Of a stretch of 64,000 nt of DNA, positions 1 through 7,906 are shown piece by piece (the stretch's first letter is position 1; every line of letters begins with the position of its first letter). Below the pieces are notes generated by a model. The model did no database searches and was not told where the DNA came from. It worked only from the letters and a program-made list of their open reading frames with translations. The translations under genes were made by a program, and so were the position numbers. This stretch comes from Candidatus Gracilibacteria bacterium CG17_big_fil_post_rev_8_21_14_2_50_48_13 (GTDB lineage Bacteria; Patescibacteriota; Gracilibacteria; 1-14-2-50-48-13). The stretch covers positions 97,598 through 161,597 of the forward strand of contig PFFG01000004.1 of NCBI GenBank assembly GCA_002783265.1, given 5' to 3'.

Positions 1-2
1 AT

Positions 3-1130
3 GAACATCGAAGCCAACCTACAATCATCTACGCGTTTTCCAGAAAAGATACGGAAGAACTGGCGAAAAAACTTACGAAACAGGGGCACCGCGCACTTCC
101 GTACCATGCGGGGCTGAGTGGCGAGGTGCGCGAAAAACATCAAAACCTTTTCATTCGCGACAAGGTGACGACTATTGTTGCTACCGTGGCTTTTGGCATG
201 GGGATTGATAAGCCCGATGTGCGCCTCGTTATTCATCACACCCTGCCAAAAAACCTGGAAGGCTATTACCAGGAAATTGGCCGTGCAGGTCGAGATGGAT
301 TGCCGAGTAAATGTGTCCTCTTTTATTCCTACGGCGATACGCAGAAACATCAGTATTTTATGCATGGCATGGCGAACCCTGTGGAGCGGGAAGCGTCGCA
401 AAAAAAGCTCCAAGCCATGGTGAACTTTGCAGAGTATACGGGGTGTCGTTGGCGATATTTGGTGGAATATTTTGGTGAACAACGCAGTGAGAAGGAATGC
501 GGTATTTGCGACCGGTGTTTGGGATCACTTGCCATGCAGGATGGAACAGAAATTGTGCAGAAAATTCTCTCGACGGTCATCAAGACCGGTAATCGCTTTG
601 GGCGTATGCATGTGGCGCAAGTGCTGCTTGGCGCGAAGGTGCAGAAAATCATCGATCTTGGGCATCATGAGCTTTCTGTGTATGGCATTGGAAAAGAGTA
701 TTCGAAGGTGCAGTTGATTTCCATCATCGCTTATCTGGAGCAAGAGGGTATTGTAGAGAGACAAGGCGACACGTACCCGGTGGTGCTCATCACAGAAAAG
801 GGACGCGCAATTCTACAGGAACGGCAGCAGGTGGATATTCCTGTGGTGCAGAAAGCAAAAGCAACGAAAACTGCAAAAACTCGCGCAAAGAAAAGTGCAT
901 TTGCAGGAGAATACGATGAAAAACTGTTTGATGCCCTGCGTGCGAAACGTCGCGAGCTTGCGGATCAGGCAAGAATCCCACCCTTCATGGTGTTTGGCGA
1001 TAAAACGCTCTACGCTATGGCGGCAACCAAACCCACGACGGATGGGGAGTTTTTAGAAATCAGTGGTGTTGGAGCAGCAAAGTTGAAAGCTTTTGGGGAA
1101 GTTTTTATGGGGGTGATTCGTGGGCAGTAA
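3..1130 (+). CDS. recQ: ATP-dependent DNA helicase RecQ, C-terminal part
   Basis: The reading frame is open from the window edge, so the 5' part (helicase lobe 1 with Walker A and DEAH) lies outside. Visible are helicase motif V (TVAFGMGIDKPDVR) and motif VI (QEIGRAGRDG), then a Cys cluster (CRWRY, CGICDRC) that is the RecQ zinc-binding site. A winged-helix RQC domain follows (roughly the stretch ILSTVIKTGNRFG to ITEKGRAIL), then a basic Ala/Lys linker and a C-terminal HRDC domain. This is the full domain order of bacterial RecQ, a 3'-5' helicase acting in recombination and fork repair. The gene ends with TAA. The next gene starts 26 bases later on the same strand, so the two may be co-transcribed. 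Confidence 0.95.
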   Translation, partial: EHRSQPTIIYAFSRKDTEELAKKLTKQGHRALPYHAGLSGEVREKHQNLFIRDKVTTIVATVAFGMGIDKPDVRLVIHHTLPKNLEGYYQEIGRAGRDGLPSKCVLFYSYGDTQKHQYFMHGMANPVEREASQKKLQAMVNFAEYTGCRWRYLVEYFGEQRSEKECGICDRCLGSLAMQDGTEIVQKILSTVIKTGNRFGRMHVAQVLLGAKVQKIIDLGHHELSVYGIGKEYSKVQLISIIAYLEQEGIVERQGDTYPVVLITEKGRAILQERQQVDIPVVQKAKATKTAKTRAKKSAFAGEYDEKLFDALRAKRRELADQARIPPFMVFGDKTLYAMAATKPTTDGEFLEISGVGAAKLKAFGEVFMGVIRGQ

Positions 1131-1156
1131 TTTTTTAAAACTCTTCAAGGTACTTT

Positions 1157-1696
1157 ATGGAAATGCTTCCCCTGATCATTCAAGGTCTCCTTCTCATCGC
1201 CTTTGCTGTCTTTGCTTACTTCTCTTTGGTGCGCTCCAGTTTATCCCTCGCGCCTTGGGTCCCCACACGGAGCAAAGACTTTGCGCGAGTGCAGAGTATT
1301 ATTTGTTTGAAACCAGGTCAAAAACTCTATGAAATAGGGTGCGGAGACGCGCGAGTCGCCATTTCTATAGCGAAGCGATTTCCAGAGGCCTTGGTTGTTG
1401 GTGTTGAGATCTCACCACTCATGTATTGCATCGCGTGTGCGCGCACCTTTTTTTCAGGTGTCAAAAACTTGCGCATTCAGTGTGCTGATGCATTGAAAAT
1501 GAATTTACGTGATGCCGATGTTGTCTATGTGTATGCACTGCCGAAGACGGTGAATCAGACGCTCATGCCGAAATTGCGTTCCGAACTCAAACGAGGATCG
1601 GTGCTCATTTCGTATTCGTTTTCCATCAACGATGAAGGGGTGGTTGTGCATTCTATACCGGGGGAGGCGAATATTTATGTACTCATGATGACGTAA
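1157..1696 (+). CDS. membrane-anchored class I SAM-dependent methyltransferase
   Basis: A 179-residue protein. The first ~25 residues form one hydrophobic helix (LPLIIQGLLLIAFAVFAYF), suggesting an N-terminal membrane anchor. After it comes a Rossmann-type methyltransferase core: motif I YEIGCGDARV, the acidic end of strand 2 (VVGVEIS), and the motif II/III region CADALKMNLRDADVVYVYALP. The length fits the small 'class I SAM-dependent methyltransferase' proteins common in uncultivated bacteria. The substrate cannot be read from the sequence. ATG at 1157 is chosen because it gives the full anchor helix. It lies 26 bases after recQ, with AAGG about 6 bases upstream of the ATG. Confidence 0.8.
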   Translation: MEMLPLIIQGLLLIAFAVFAYFSLVRSSLSLAPWVPTRSKDFARVQSIICLKPGQKLYEIGCGDARVAISIAKRFPEALVVGVEISPLMYCIACARTFFSGVKNLRIQCADALKMNLRDADVVYVYALPKTVNQTLMPKLRSELKRGSVLISYSFSINDEGVVVHSIPGEANIYVLMMT

Positions 1697-1713
1697 TCTT
1701 AGTAGAGAGTACT

Positions 1714-2358
1714 TTAGCTACTACCTTTTCCTAAATGCTCTGCCTGATTGTAGGTAAGAACCCGGAATTGCGTTGGCAGGTCGGGCGTATACTCTAGGCT
1801 TGTTATCGAAGTATTCAGTGGTGTATTGCCGTGTGTGACAGGGAACCCAACGAAATAATGCAGCATACAACGAATGACGTTGCCATGGCTCACAATTGCC
1901 ACATGTTGGGAACCTTGAGTCTTTGGCACAATTTCTTGTGTGAGTTTCTGAAATAACCGCATTCCTGCTTGTCGGTCTGATTCTCCTCCTGGTGGCAAAA
2001 AATGCCCCTCGCTGTTGTTCATTATCCAGAGCATCTCTGGTGTGTATATATTCGCTCGCACGGCACCCGTCCATTCACCTTGGTCTTTTTCCTCAATATC
2101 ATCCACAAGAACAATATTCTCGGGTGCAATTTGCATTGCATCGCAAACACCTTGGGCTGTCTGAACGGCCCTAACAGCCTTGGATGTACATATGCGGTCA
2201 AAGTGAATACCTTGCTCCACGCACCAGGTGCCGAGTAATCGTGCTTGTTGATGACCTTTTTCGGTTAGAGGCGTTTCGGAAGATCGTCCACAAATACGAT
2301 CTGCTCTTTTCTCATTTGCTTCAGACTCACCGTGACGGATGAGATGGTAGATAGTCAT
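1714..2358 (-). CDS. histidine phosphatase family protein (phosphoglycerate-mutase-like), copy 1
   Basis: A 214-residue single-domain protein of the histidine phosphatase superfamily. It has the catalytic LIRHGESEANE motif at the N terminus, ETPLTEKGHQQARLLG, the acidic EEKDQGEWTG segment and the second catalytic histidine in VSHGNVIRCML. Family members remove phosphate from small metabolites or proteins through a phosphohistidine; the substrate here is unknown. A clear paralogue lies at 8837-9466 on the same strand. The two share RICGRSSETPL/LICGRSSETPL and the PPGGESDRQA block. It converges on the methyltransferase gene, with 17 bases between the stops. Confidence 0.9.
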   Translation of the reverse strand: MTIYHLIRHGESEANEKRADRICGRSSETPLTEKGHQQARLLGTWCVEQGIHFDRICTSKAVRAVQTAQGVCDAMQIAPENIVLVDDIEEKDQGEWTGAVRANIYTPEMLWIMNNSEGHFLPPGGESDRQAGMRLFQKLTQEIVPKTQGSQHVAIVSHGNVIRCMLHYFVGFPVTHGNTPLNTSITSLEYTPDLPTQFRVLTYNQAEHLGKGSS

Positions 2359-2500
2359 GATGGTATGAAGGTGTGAGAGGGTGAATCACAGGAAGTGTTT
2401 TATAGTGATACTTTAGTGATGTACCTTGAACCTATCCAGTTTGCTTGATAGCGCTAAGGTAGATTCGTTCAATATACGTGGAGGAGTCCATGTTTCTGAC

Positions 2501-3796
2501 TTAAGCACTTTTCTCATGTTCCGCTAAAGAAAGGTCGAAGTTCAGAGCTCTACCTTCTGCTCTAGGTGGGAGTATGAGCACTGGTTGATTTCCAATTACC
2601 TTTTCCATTGCCTCTAGAAGATCATAACCTGTGAGTTCGGTTCCACCTTTCTCAAGACGTTTTCCCAAATAATCCATACTTTGGAACTGGTTTGAAAGTG
2701 TTCTCTCTTCTATTTGTGGAGTTTTAAAAAAATCTTTTAAAGCTATATTTGGACGCGGATTCATTATTGCAGGCTGGTTTTCTGCAGATTCCATAAAAAT
2801 GGCAGGAACTGATAGACCAAGTTCAAGACACCGCTCACGGAAGTTATCCATAAACGAGTCCTCCGCGCGGGTACTACGAGGGAGACACTGTGTCGTCAGG
2901 ATGGTAACATTCTGCATATTGCCTCGCTTGACAAACATGTCGGCTAATTCTTTTGAAGAGAGGTGTATGTGATTGGGTAAGTCAATATACCCACCCTCTT
3001 GAGCCATACCATGCACGGTAAGCACCAACGTGAGAGGCTTCGCTGGGTCGCTTTCTGCAATGCTTTTCGCAAGCATAGTGCGCAGATCTTCACCTGCTGT
3101 TTCAGGGTTAATTCTTGTTATTGCAGTCCCTGTATTTTTGATGCTCTCAAGAAAAGTTTCTGGTGCTGTATCGTGGGCGTCATCTTCTACAGAAAAAAGA
3201 GTGACTCCCTCCCCAACAATTTTTCTTTTTTCGAATTCTTTTCGCCGTTGCAGAATTTCTTGTACAACAGCCATTCCTTCATCTGTTTCCAGAACCTCTA
3301 AGGAAATTCCAGAATGCAGGAGTGACAAAATAAGACTTACATCTTTTTTCAAAAGTTGATTCTGCACGACTCCTTGAGTTCTTAGATACTGAAGCATTTT
3401 TGAGGGTGCCTCGTGGTAGTGAAAATCATACCAAGCAAGACTAAACTGGGTTGAAAGCAATGCCTCCTCTGCATCTACACTCTCGCTTAGGAATATTCGC
3501 ATGTCCGCATAGACACTGTATTGCATGTTGAGTGGCACATGATCGACGTCTGTAATAATCTGTACAATTCGATCAAAGACTGCTTCTAAAGGTATTCCCC
3601 ATGCTTTTTGCAATCTTTTTGAGGGTGCGCCGTCTCCTCCACTCTGCATCGCAGGCTGGACAATTTGCTTTTCTAGATACATTTTTAGTGTCTCGTGCAC
3701 CTGAGGTTTCACCTCATTAGCGGAGGGTTGTGGCGCTTCGGTGCTTTTAATTGGAGCACGAGGGGTTACTTCTGATTGGTGAAAAGATTCTTGCAT
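2501..3796 (-). CDS. candidate caspase-like (clan CD) cysteine peptidase
   Basis: A 431-residue protein without a family I can name with certainty. The N-terminal ~60 residues are low-complexity and Pro/Ser/Glu-rich. Residues ~60-190 look helical. From ~195 there is an alpha/beta region with a pattern typical of clan CD peptidases and CHAT domains: a hydrophobic strand ending in His-Gly (LTLVLTVHGMAQEGGYIDL, His262), a helix-start LSSKELADMF, then a strand ending in a cysteine (VTILTTQC, Cys304). The His-Gly plus strand-Cys arrangement supports a caspase-fold dyad, but the residues after the Cys (LPRS) differ from the usual QAC-G or DAC-SG. There is no signal peptide, so it is probably cytoplasmic. 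It stands alone between two intergenic gaps. The alternative is a CHAT-like non-peptidase. Confidence 0.55.
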   Translation of the reverse strand: MQESFHQSEVTPRAPIKSTEAPQPSANEVKPQVHETLKMYLEKQIVQPAMQSGGDGAPSKRLQKAWGIPLEAVFDRIVQIITDVDHVPLNMQYSVYADMRIFLSESVDAEEALLSTQFSLAWYDFHYHEAPSKMLQYLRTQGVVQNQLLKKDVSLILSLLHSGISLEVLETDEGMAVVQEILQRRKEFEKRKIVGEGVTLFSVEDDAHDTAPETFLESIKNTGTAITRINPETAGEDLRTMLAKSIAESDPAKPLTLVLTVHGMAQEGGYIDLPNHIHLSSKELADMFVKRGNMQNVTILTTQCLPRSTRAEDSFMDNFRERCLELGLSVPAIFMESAENQPAIMNPRPNIALKDFFKTPQIEERTLSNQFQSMDYLGKRLEKGGTELTGYDLLEAMEKVIGNQPVLILPPRAEGRALNFDLSLAEHEKSA

Positions 3797-3909
3797 GGTG
3801 GAATATATATTTTTAATTCATTATACACTGTAAGAACTCGGGCCAGATGAAAAGTAAATTTATATGCGATAATGTATTATATTATATTGATCTCAATAAA
3901 AAGGGAGGT

Positions 3910-3963
3910 ATGCCCGCCTCTGGAGTATTCAGAGCGATCGGCCCGTTTGTGATTCCTTTCTGA
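3910..3963 (+). other. possible 17-residue micro-ORF or small RNA ending at a strong hairpin
   Basis: Between two minus-strand genes lies a plus-strand unit. There is an AT-rich stretch (3862-3897) with TATA-like boxes, then GGGAGGT touching an ATG at 3910, an open frame for MPASGVFRAIGPFVIPF, a TGA at 3961, and a GC-rich hairpin followed by a T-rich run at 3974-4004. The purine-rich box is one base from the ATG, closer than usual for initiation. Either a short peptide or an untranslated small RNA of about 120 nt would fit. No homologue is recognised. Confidence 0.3.
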
Positions 3964-3973
3964 GCTAAATTTG

Positions 3974-4004
3974 AAACCCCCATGTTTATCGTGGGGGTTT
4001 TCTT
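3974..4004 (+). terminator. Rho-independent terminator-like hairpin
   Basis: AAACCCCCA (3974-3982) pairs perfectly with TGGGGGTTT (3992-4000) across a 9-nt loop, followed on the plus strand by TCTTT. It could end a plus-strand small transcript or, read on the minus strand, the NUDIX gene that stops at 4018. Confidence 0.7.
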
Positions 4005-4017
4005 TACATCCTACAGG

Positions 4018-4554
4018 TTAGAGCATGTTCAAATAATCCATCCCAAGATAGCCCGTTTCAACGTCCGTCAAATGTCCGCTGCGCAAATGTGCGCGGAATT
4101 CTTCTATGATCATCAAGACAACCTGACCAAATTCATCGTCATCCCCGGCAGGCTCGGCAATTTTTTTACAACTCAGGGCCACATAGTTGTAACGGAGCAT
4201 ATTTGAGTAGGCACAGTCGAGGCTCGTTCCTACAAAATGAAGCTCACCCGTGTAGCCGGTCTCTTCCAGAAGTTCTCGGCCCGCGGCGTCCATGGGGTCT
4301 TCACCTGGATCCACACCTCCTCCGGGGAGTTCTGACAATACTTTTTCTGGACCAGGGCGATACAACTGAATAAGGATAACTTCATTATCGGGCGTCATGG
4401 CAAGAACACAAGCGGCGAGTCCCTCATCTTTTACATCGTAGTGACCGATGGAATTGTTGGGAAGGCGATAGGTCTTTTTTAGGACTTTGCGGTGACGTGA
4501 AGCTGTGGTGAGGGGGGATTCTTCGAGTTTTTCCCAGTGTAAGGATTTTTTCAT
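4018..4554 (-). CDS. NUDIX hydrolase (ADP-ribose pyrophosphatase-like)
   Basis: A 178-residue protein with a complete Nudix box: GGGVDPGED followed by RELLEETGY, matching GX5EX7REUXEEXGU. The flanking strands (VILIQLYRPGPEKVLSELPGGG) resemble the ADP-ribose/nucleoside-diphosphate-sugar group, where the Arg of YRPG and the Glu of SELPGG are typical. It likely hydrolyses a nucleoside diphosphate linked to another moiety using Mg2+ in the cytoplasm. The exact substrate cannot be deduced. It is divergent from the decayed SLH gene to its right. A strong hairpin lies just past its stop codon. Confidence 0.9.
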   Translation of the reverse strand: MKKSLHWEKLEESPLTTASRHRKVLKKTYRLPNNSIGHYDVKDEGLAACVLAMTPDNEVILIQLYRPGPEKVLSELPGGGVDPGEDPMDAAGRELLEETGYTGELHFVGTSLDCAYSNMLRYNYVALSCKKIAEPAGDDDEFGQVVLMIIEEFRAHLRSGHLTDVETGYLGMDYLNML

Positions 4555-4624
4555 TATGGTAGTTTGTTGTTCTCCAGGTGTTTTGTTGTTTGGAATTTGC
4601 TATGAGTGAGTATATCACATAAAT

Positions 4625-5420
4625 ATGTATAATCTGCACCAAAAAACCTTACTGAAGATTGTATTGTCGTTCTGTTCCATCGTCCTGCTCTTGGGCATAC
4701 AATTGGGCCAGGCATCATATACCGTGGCGATGTCACCTGTTTCTCAAGAGAGGGCGCTTGCCTATGTTCTCGAAAAAGGATACATGCAGGGCGATCCTGA
4801 TGGAAATTTTCACCCGGAAAGACCTATTATATATGGGAGTATCTCCTATTGAAGGGAAAGTCGATACGGCGACGTTTCGATTGTTGGATAATAGATTCGG
4901 TGAGGATAAAGACCACATTTACTATATTCGCGAGGGACGTGAAAGTACAGGATGGGACTCGATATGGAAAATTCGTGTAGTTGTTCAGCTACAGTTCCCT
5001 CGACTTTTTCCCTCTTTGTGTACAGTAGTGGCGGGCAAGTGGAGCCAATGGCGGACGCTGCTAGTTTCCAAATTTTGAAGGATGGGGTCGCACGAGATAA
5101 AAAACATACCTACGAGTATATGGATGTTTTGGAGGTGGTGGAATAGGTGAGAAGGCTACGAAATCGCCGCTTTCTCTAAGACTCTCCCATAACCTCAAAA
5201 GACAACTCACCCTACGAACACTTTGAGGTAGTGTCGAATGGGGGCAAAAATACTGGAGCCAAGTAGATCGAGAGCCTCTCCAGCATTGCAGACTTTGACC
5301 TCTTCAACTTCAATACAGTCCCAAATATCTGCCCGTACGCCACAGCGATTTCGGGGTGTTCAACATGTCTGTGCTATTTACAAAAAAAGGTTCCTCAAAG
5401 TTCGACGAAAAGTATTACTG
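4625..5420 (+). pseudogene. decayed surface protein gene: SLH start plus DKNYY-type repeats
   Basis: The first frame encodes a signal-peptide-like helix (IVLSFCSIVLLLGIQLGQA) and one SLH-like segment (YVLEKGYMQGDPDGNFHPE), then stops at 4850. A +1-shifted frame at ~4850-4970 continues with DTATFRLLDNRFGEDKDHIYY. This is the spacing of DKNYY-family repeats (D-x-x-TF-x-x-L then KDK-x-x-YY). The original frame resumes at ~5030-5144 with ADAASFQILKDGVARDKKH. Further shifted remnants (FEVVSNGGKNTGAK before an in-frame TAG at 5263; KFDEKYYCGKIY near 5400) follow. At least three frame changes and stops show it is a broken gene for an exported repeat protein. The family call for the repeats is from pattern memory. 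Confidence 0.65.
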
Positions 5421-5459
5421 TGGTAAAATATACATACTACTTTCGCAAAAACACACACC

Positions 5460-7253
5460 ATGGAGGCAAAAATCAAGTCGGGCATCGCCGCGGTGAGAGT
5501 GTTGGAGGAATGGGGAGTGAAGCATATTTACGGCATTCCAGGCGGGTCGATTAATACCTTCATGGATGCACTGTTGGCTGAGAAGGACCGTATCGACTAT
5601 ATTCAGGTGCGACACGAGGAAGTGGGCGCTATGGCTGCAAGTATGCACGCAAAGTTTACGGGGCACCTGGGCGTTTGTTTTGGGAGTGCCGGACCAGGTG
5701 GGACACACTTACTCAACGGCTTGTATGATGCACGCGAAGATCACATGCCGGTGCTAGCCCTTATTGGTCAGTTTGCCACAACGGGTATGAATATGGATGC
5801 CTTTCAGGAAATTAACGAAAATCCCATTTATGCGGATGTCTCCGTCTATAATCGTACCGTGATGACGGCAGAGCAGTTGCCGCATGTGATCGACGAGGCG
5901 ATTCGTCAGGCCTATGCAAAAAGGGGAGTGGCCGTCGTGCAGCTCCCGGTGGATTTAGGATGGAAAGATATTCCAGCGCAGCCCTTCTACTCTAGCGCTG
6001 GGGCTCATCGTACTTACCCCAACCCTGTGATGGATAAAGCGGATCTCGAGGCTGCAGCGAATATTCTTAGCAGTTCTGAAAAAACGATTATTTATGCAGG
6101 TATCGGTACACGGAAGAGTGGTCTGGACCTGGTCGCTTTATCGAGAAAACTGAAGGCCCCCATCGCGGTGACGGCCATAAATTACGATAGCTTTCCCCAT
6201 GATTATGAAGGGCTCTTGGGGTCCGCAAACCGCGTCGCCACGAAGCCTGCCAATGAGGCCTTTCCTCAAGCAGATACGGTACTTTTTGTGGGGAATAATT
6301 ACCCCTTTAGTGAAGTCAGTGGCATTTTTGCCCATGTGAAAAACTTTATTCAGATTGATAACAATGTGGCAAACCTTGGTAAACGTCATGCAAACGGGGT
6401 GACGATTCTAGCTGATGCAGGCGATGCAGTGCGGGCGCTTACGGCCATGGTGGACGAACGGGAAGAGACGGCCTGGTGGCGGGCAAATCTGAAGAATATT
6501 GAAAACTGGCGAGCATATACAAAATTTTTGGAGACGAAGACAACGGGTGACCTGCAGCTCTATCAGGTCTTTGCTGCCATAAATGCTCATGCTCAGGAAG
6601 ATGCCATTTTTTCTGTCGATGTGGGCGATGTCACGGAAACATCTATTCGGCATTTGCATATGAATCCCAAGCAGATGTGGCGAACATCAAACTTGTTCGC
6701 AACCATGGGTATCGCTCTGCCCGGTGCTATAACCGCCAAGCTGGATTTCCCGGAGAGGCAAGTGTGGGCGCTTATGGGGGATGGTGCTTTTCAAATGGTC
6801 ATGCAAGATCTGGCGACGCAGGTGCAGTACCAGCTACCCATCTTGAACGTTGTCTTCTCGAATGCTCAATATGGCTTTATTAAGGATGAACAAGAGGACA
6901 CCAACACCGGGTACCTTGGGGTCGATTTTATGGATGTGGATCATGCGAAAATAGCAGAGGCGATGGGAGCAAAAGCCTTTACCCTGCGAAGGATTGAAGA
7001 GGTGGACGAAGTCTTTTCCAAGGCGAACAACGCCGTTGCTGAAGGGCATACGGTGCTTATTGACGCAAAAATCACGCAGGATCGGCCCATACCCGTGGAG
7101 CATCTTGTGCTCGATCCAGCGCTCCATAGCCAAGAGGCTATTACGAAGTTTCGAGCGCGTTATGAAGCACAGATTCTCGAGCCCTTGAGTGTTTTTCTTG
7201 CGGCAGAAGGTATAGCCACAATGCACCGCGAAGCTGCGGAAGGGGGATTTTAA
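5460..7253 (+). CDS. spxB: pyruvate oxidase (ThDP/FAD, phosphate-dependent type)
   Basis: A 597-residue, full-length member of the ThDP-dependent POX/acetolactate synthase superfamily, strikingly close over its whole length to Lactobacillus-type pyruvate oxidase. N-terminal Pyr domain: VKHIYGIPGGSINTFMDALL, the catalytic Glu in RHEEVGAMAA, and CFGSAGPGGTHLLNGLYDAR. Central FAD-binding domain: IYAGIGTRKSG and LGSANRVATKPANEA. C-terminal PP domain with the ThDP motif GDGAFQMVMQDLATQVQY ending in SNAQYGF. Expected reaction: pyruvate + phosphate + O2 to acetyl-phosphate + CO2 + H2O2, giving ATP through acetate kinase. Acetolactate synthase is less likely given the resemblance to pyruvate oxidases around NMDAFQEINENPIYADV. 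It is a single gene downstream of a decayed one. Confidence 0.92.
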   Translation: MEAKIKSGIAAVRVLEEWGVKHIYGIPGGSINTFMDALLAEKDRIDYIQVRHEEVGAMAASMHAKFTGHLGVCFGSAGPGGTHLLNGLYDAREDHMPVLALIGQFATTGMNMDAFQEINENPIYADVSVYNRTVMTAEQLPHVIDEAIRQAYAKRGVAVVQLPVDLGWKDIPAQPFYSSAGAHRTYPNPVMDKADLEAAANILSSSEKTIIYAGIGTRKSGLDLVALSRKLKAPIAVTAINYDSFPHDYEGLLGSANRVATKPANEAFPQADTVLFVGNNYPFSEVSGIFAHVKNFIQIDNNVANLGKRHANGVTILADAGDAVRALTAMVDEREETAWWRANLKNIENWRAYTKFLETKTTGDLQLYQVFAAINAHAQEDAIFSVDVGDVTETSIRHLHMNPKQMWRTSNLFATMGIALPGAITAKLDFPERQVWALMGDGAFQMVMQDLATQVQYQLPILNVVFSNAQYGFIKDEQEDTNTGYLGVDFMDVDHAKIAEAMGAKAFTLRRIEEVDEVFSKANNAVAEGHTVLIDAKITQDRPIPVEHLVLDPALHSQEAITKFRARYEAQILEPLSVFLAAEGIATMHREAAEGGF

Positions 7254-7270
7254 GTGGAATTTCTAGATTT

Positions 7271-7789
7271 TCACTTTGTTAAAAACCACGAGATTTTTGC
7301 GCGAATGTCCTCAAGTGTTTCATATTGGTAGAGGTGAAACTGTGGTTCAGTCACTCCGCGGACCATGGCACTTAACTGCGCCTGAAATTCTTTGTGCACT
7401 AAGGCTAATATTGGAGTTATCTGCATGCCTAAATCCGGTTTTAAAAGTGCATATTGCAGTTCCATACCGACACCGAGACTTGGAGCATTTACCACAGCGA
7501 CCATGTAGTCTGCTTCTCGAACCCAGGCAAGGTCTATTCCTCGAATTTGTTCGTCTGTATTGGCGCGACCATATGTATCGATGATGGTCTGACCAATATG
7601 TGTGGCGCGAATTGCTTCACGTTCTTCGGGGGTCCTTGCTGCAACATGTTCACTTAAGACTTCTGCTCCATGATCTGCCATGTAGCGAACAATATGCCAT
7701 GGAAGCTCTTGATCTTGTTCTGCTGCACCTCGTATGCTTCCAGCATAATAGATTTTTTTCCCTGAAAAATCTGGAGAGTTGAGTGACAT
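7271..7789 (-). CDS. nucleoside 2-deoxyribosyltransferase / DNPH1-like N-hydrolase
   Basis: A 172-residue protein with the signatures of the nucleoside 2-deoxyribosyltransferase family: IYYAGSIRGA near the N terminus, a VLSEHV strand, D-x-x-W-x-x-EAD (DLAWVREADYMVAVV), and the conserved NAPSLGVGMELQYAL loop carrying the catalytic Glu. The IRGG-like start and SLGVG resemble the DNPH1 subgroup, which cleaves 2'-deoxynucleoside 5'-monophosphates to base and deoxyribose phosphate for salvage or clean-up of the nucleotide pool. Substrate choice is inferred only from these motifs. It converges on the pyruvate oxidase gene, with 17 bases between stops. Confidence 0.82.
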   Translation of the reverse strand: MSLNSPDFSGKKIYYAGSIRGAAEQDQELPWHIVRYMADHGAEVLSEHVAARTPEEREAIRATHIGQTIIDTYGRANTDEQIRGIDLAWVREADYMVAVVNAPSLGVGMELQYALLKPDLGMQITPILALVHKEFQAQLSAMVRGVTEPQFHLYQYETLEDIRAKISWFLTK

Positions 7790-7906
7790 ACTGCGTACGA
7801 AAAGTGAGATCTACTAACTGAAGTATAGCTTGGGAAGAATTTAAATTACAATGCCATCTCTGCAGGTAATTTCTGCAATGTGCTCAATGCAATGAGAATG
7901 CCGTGT

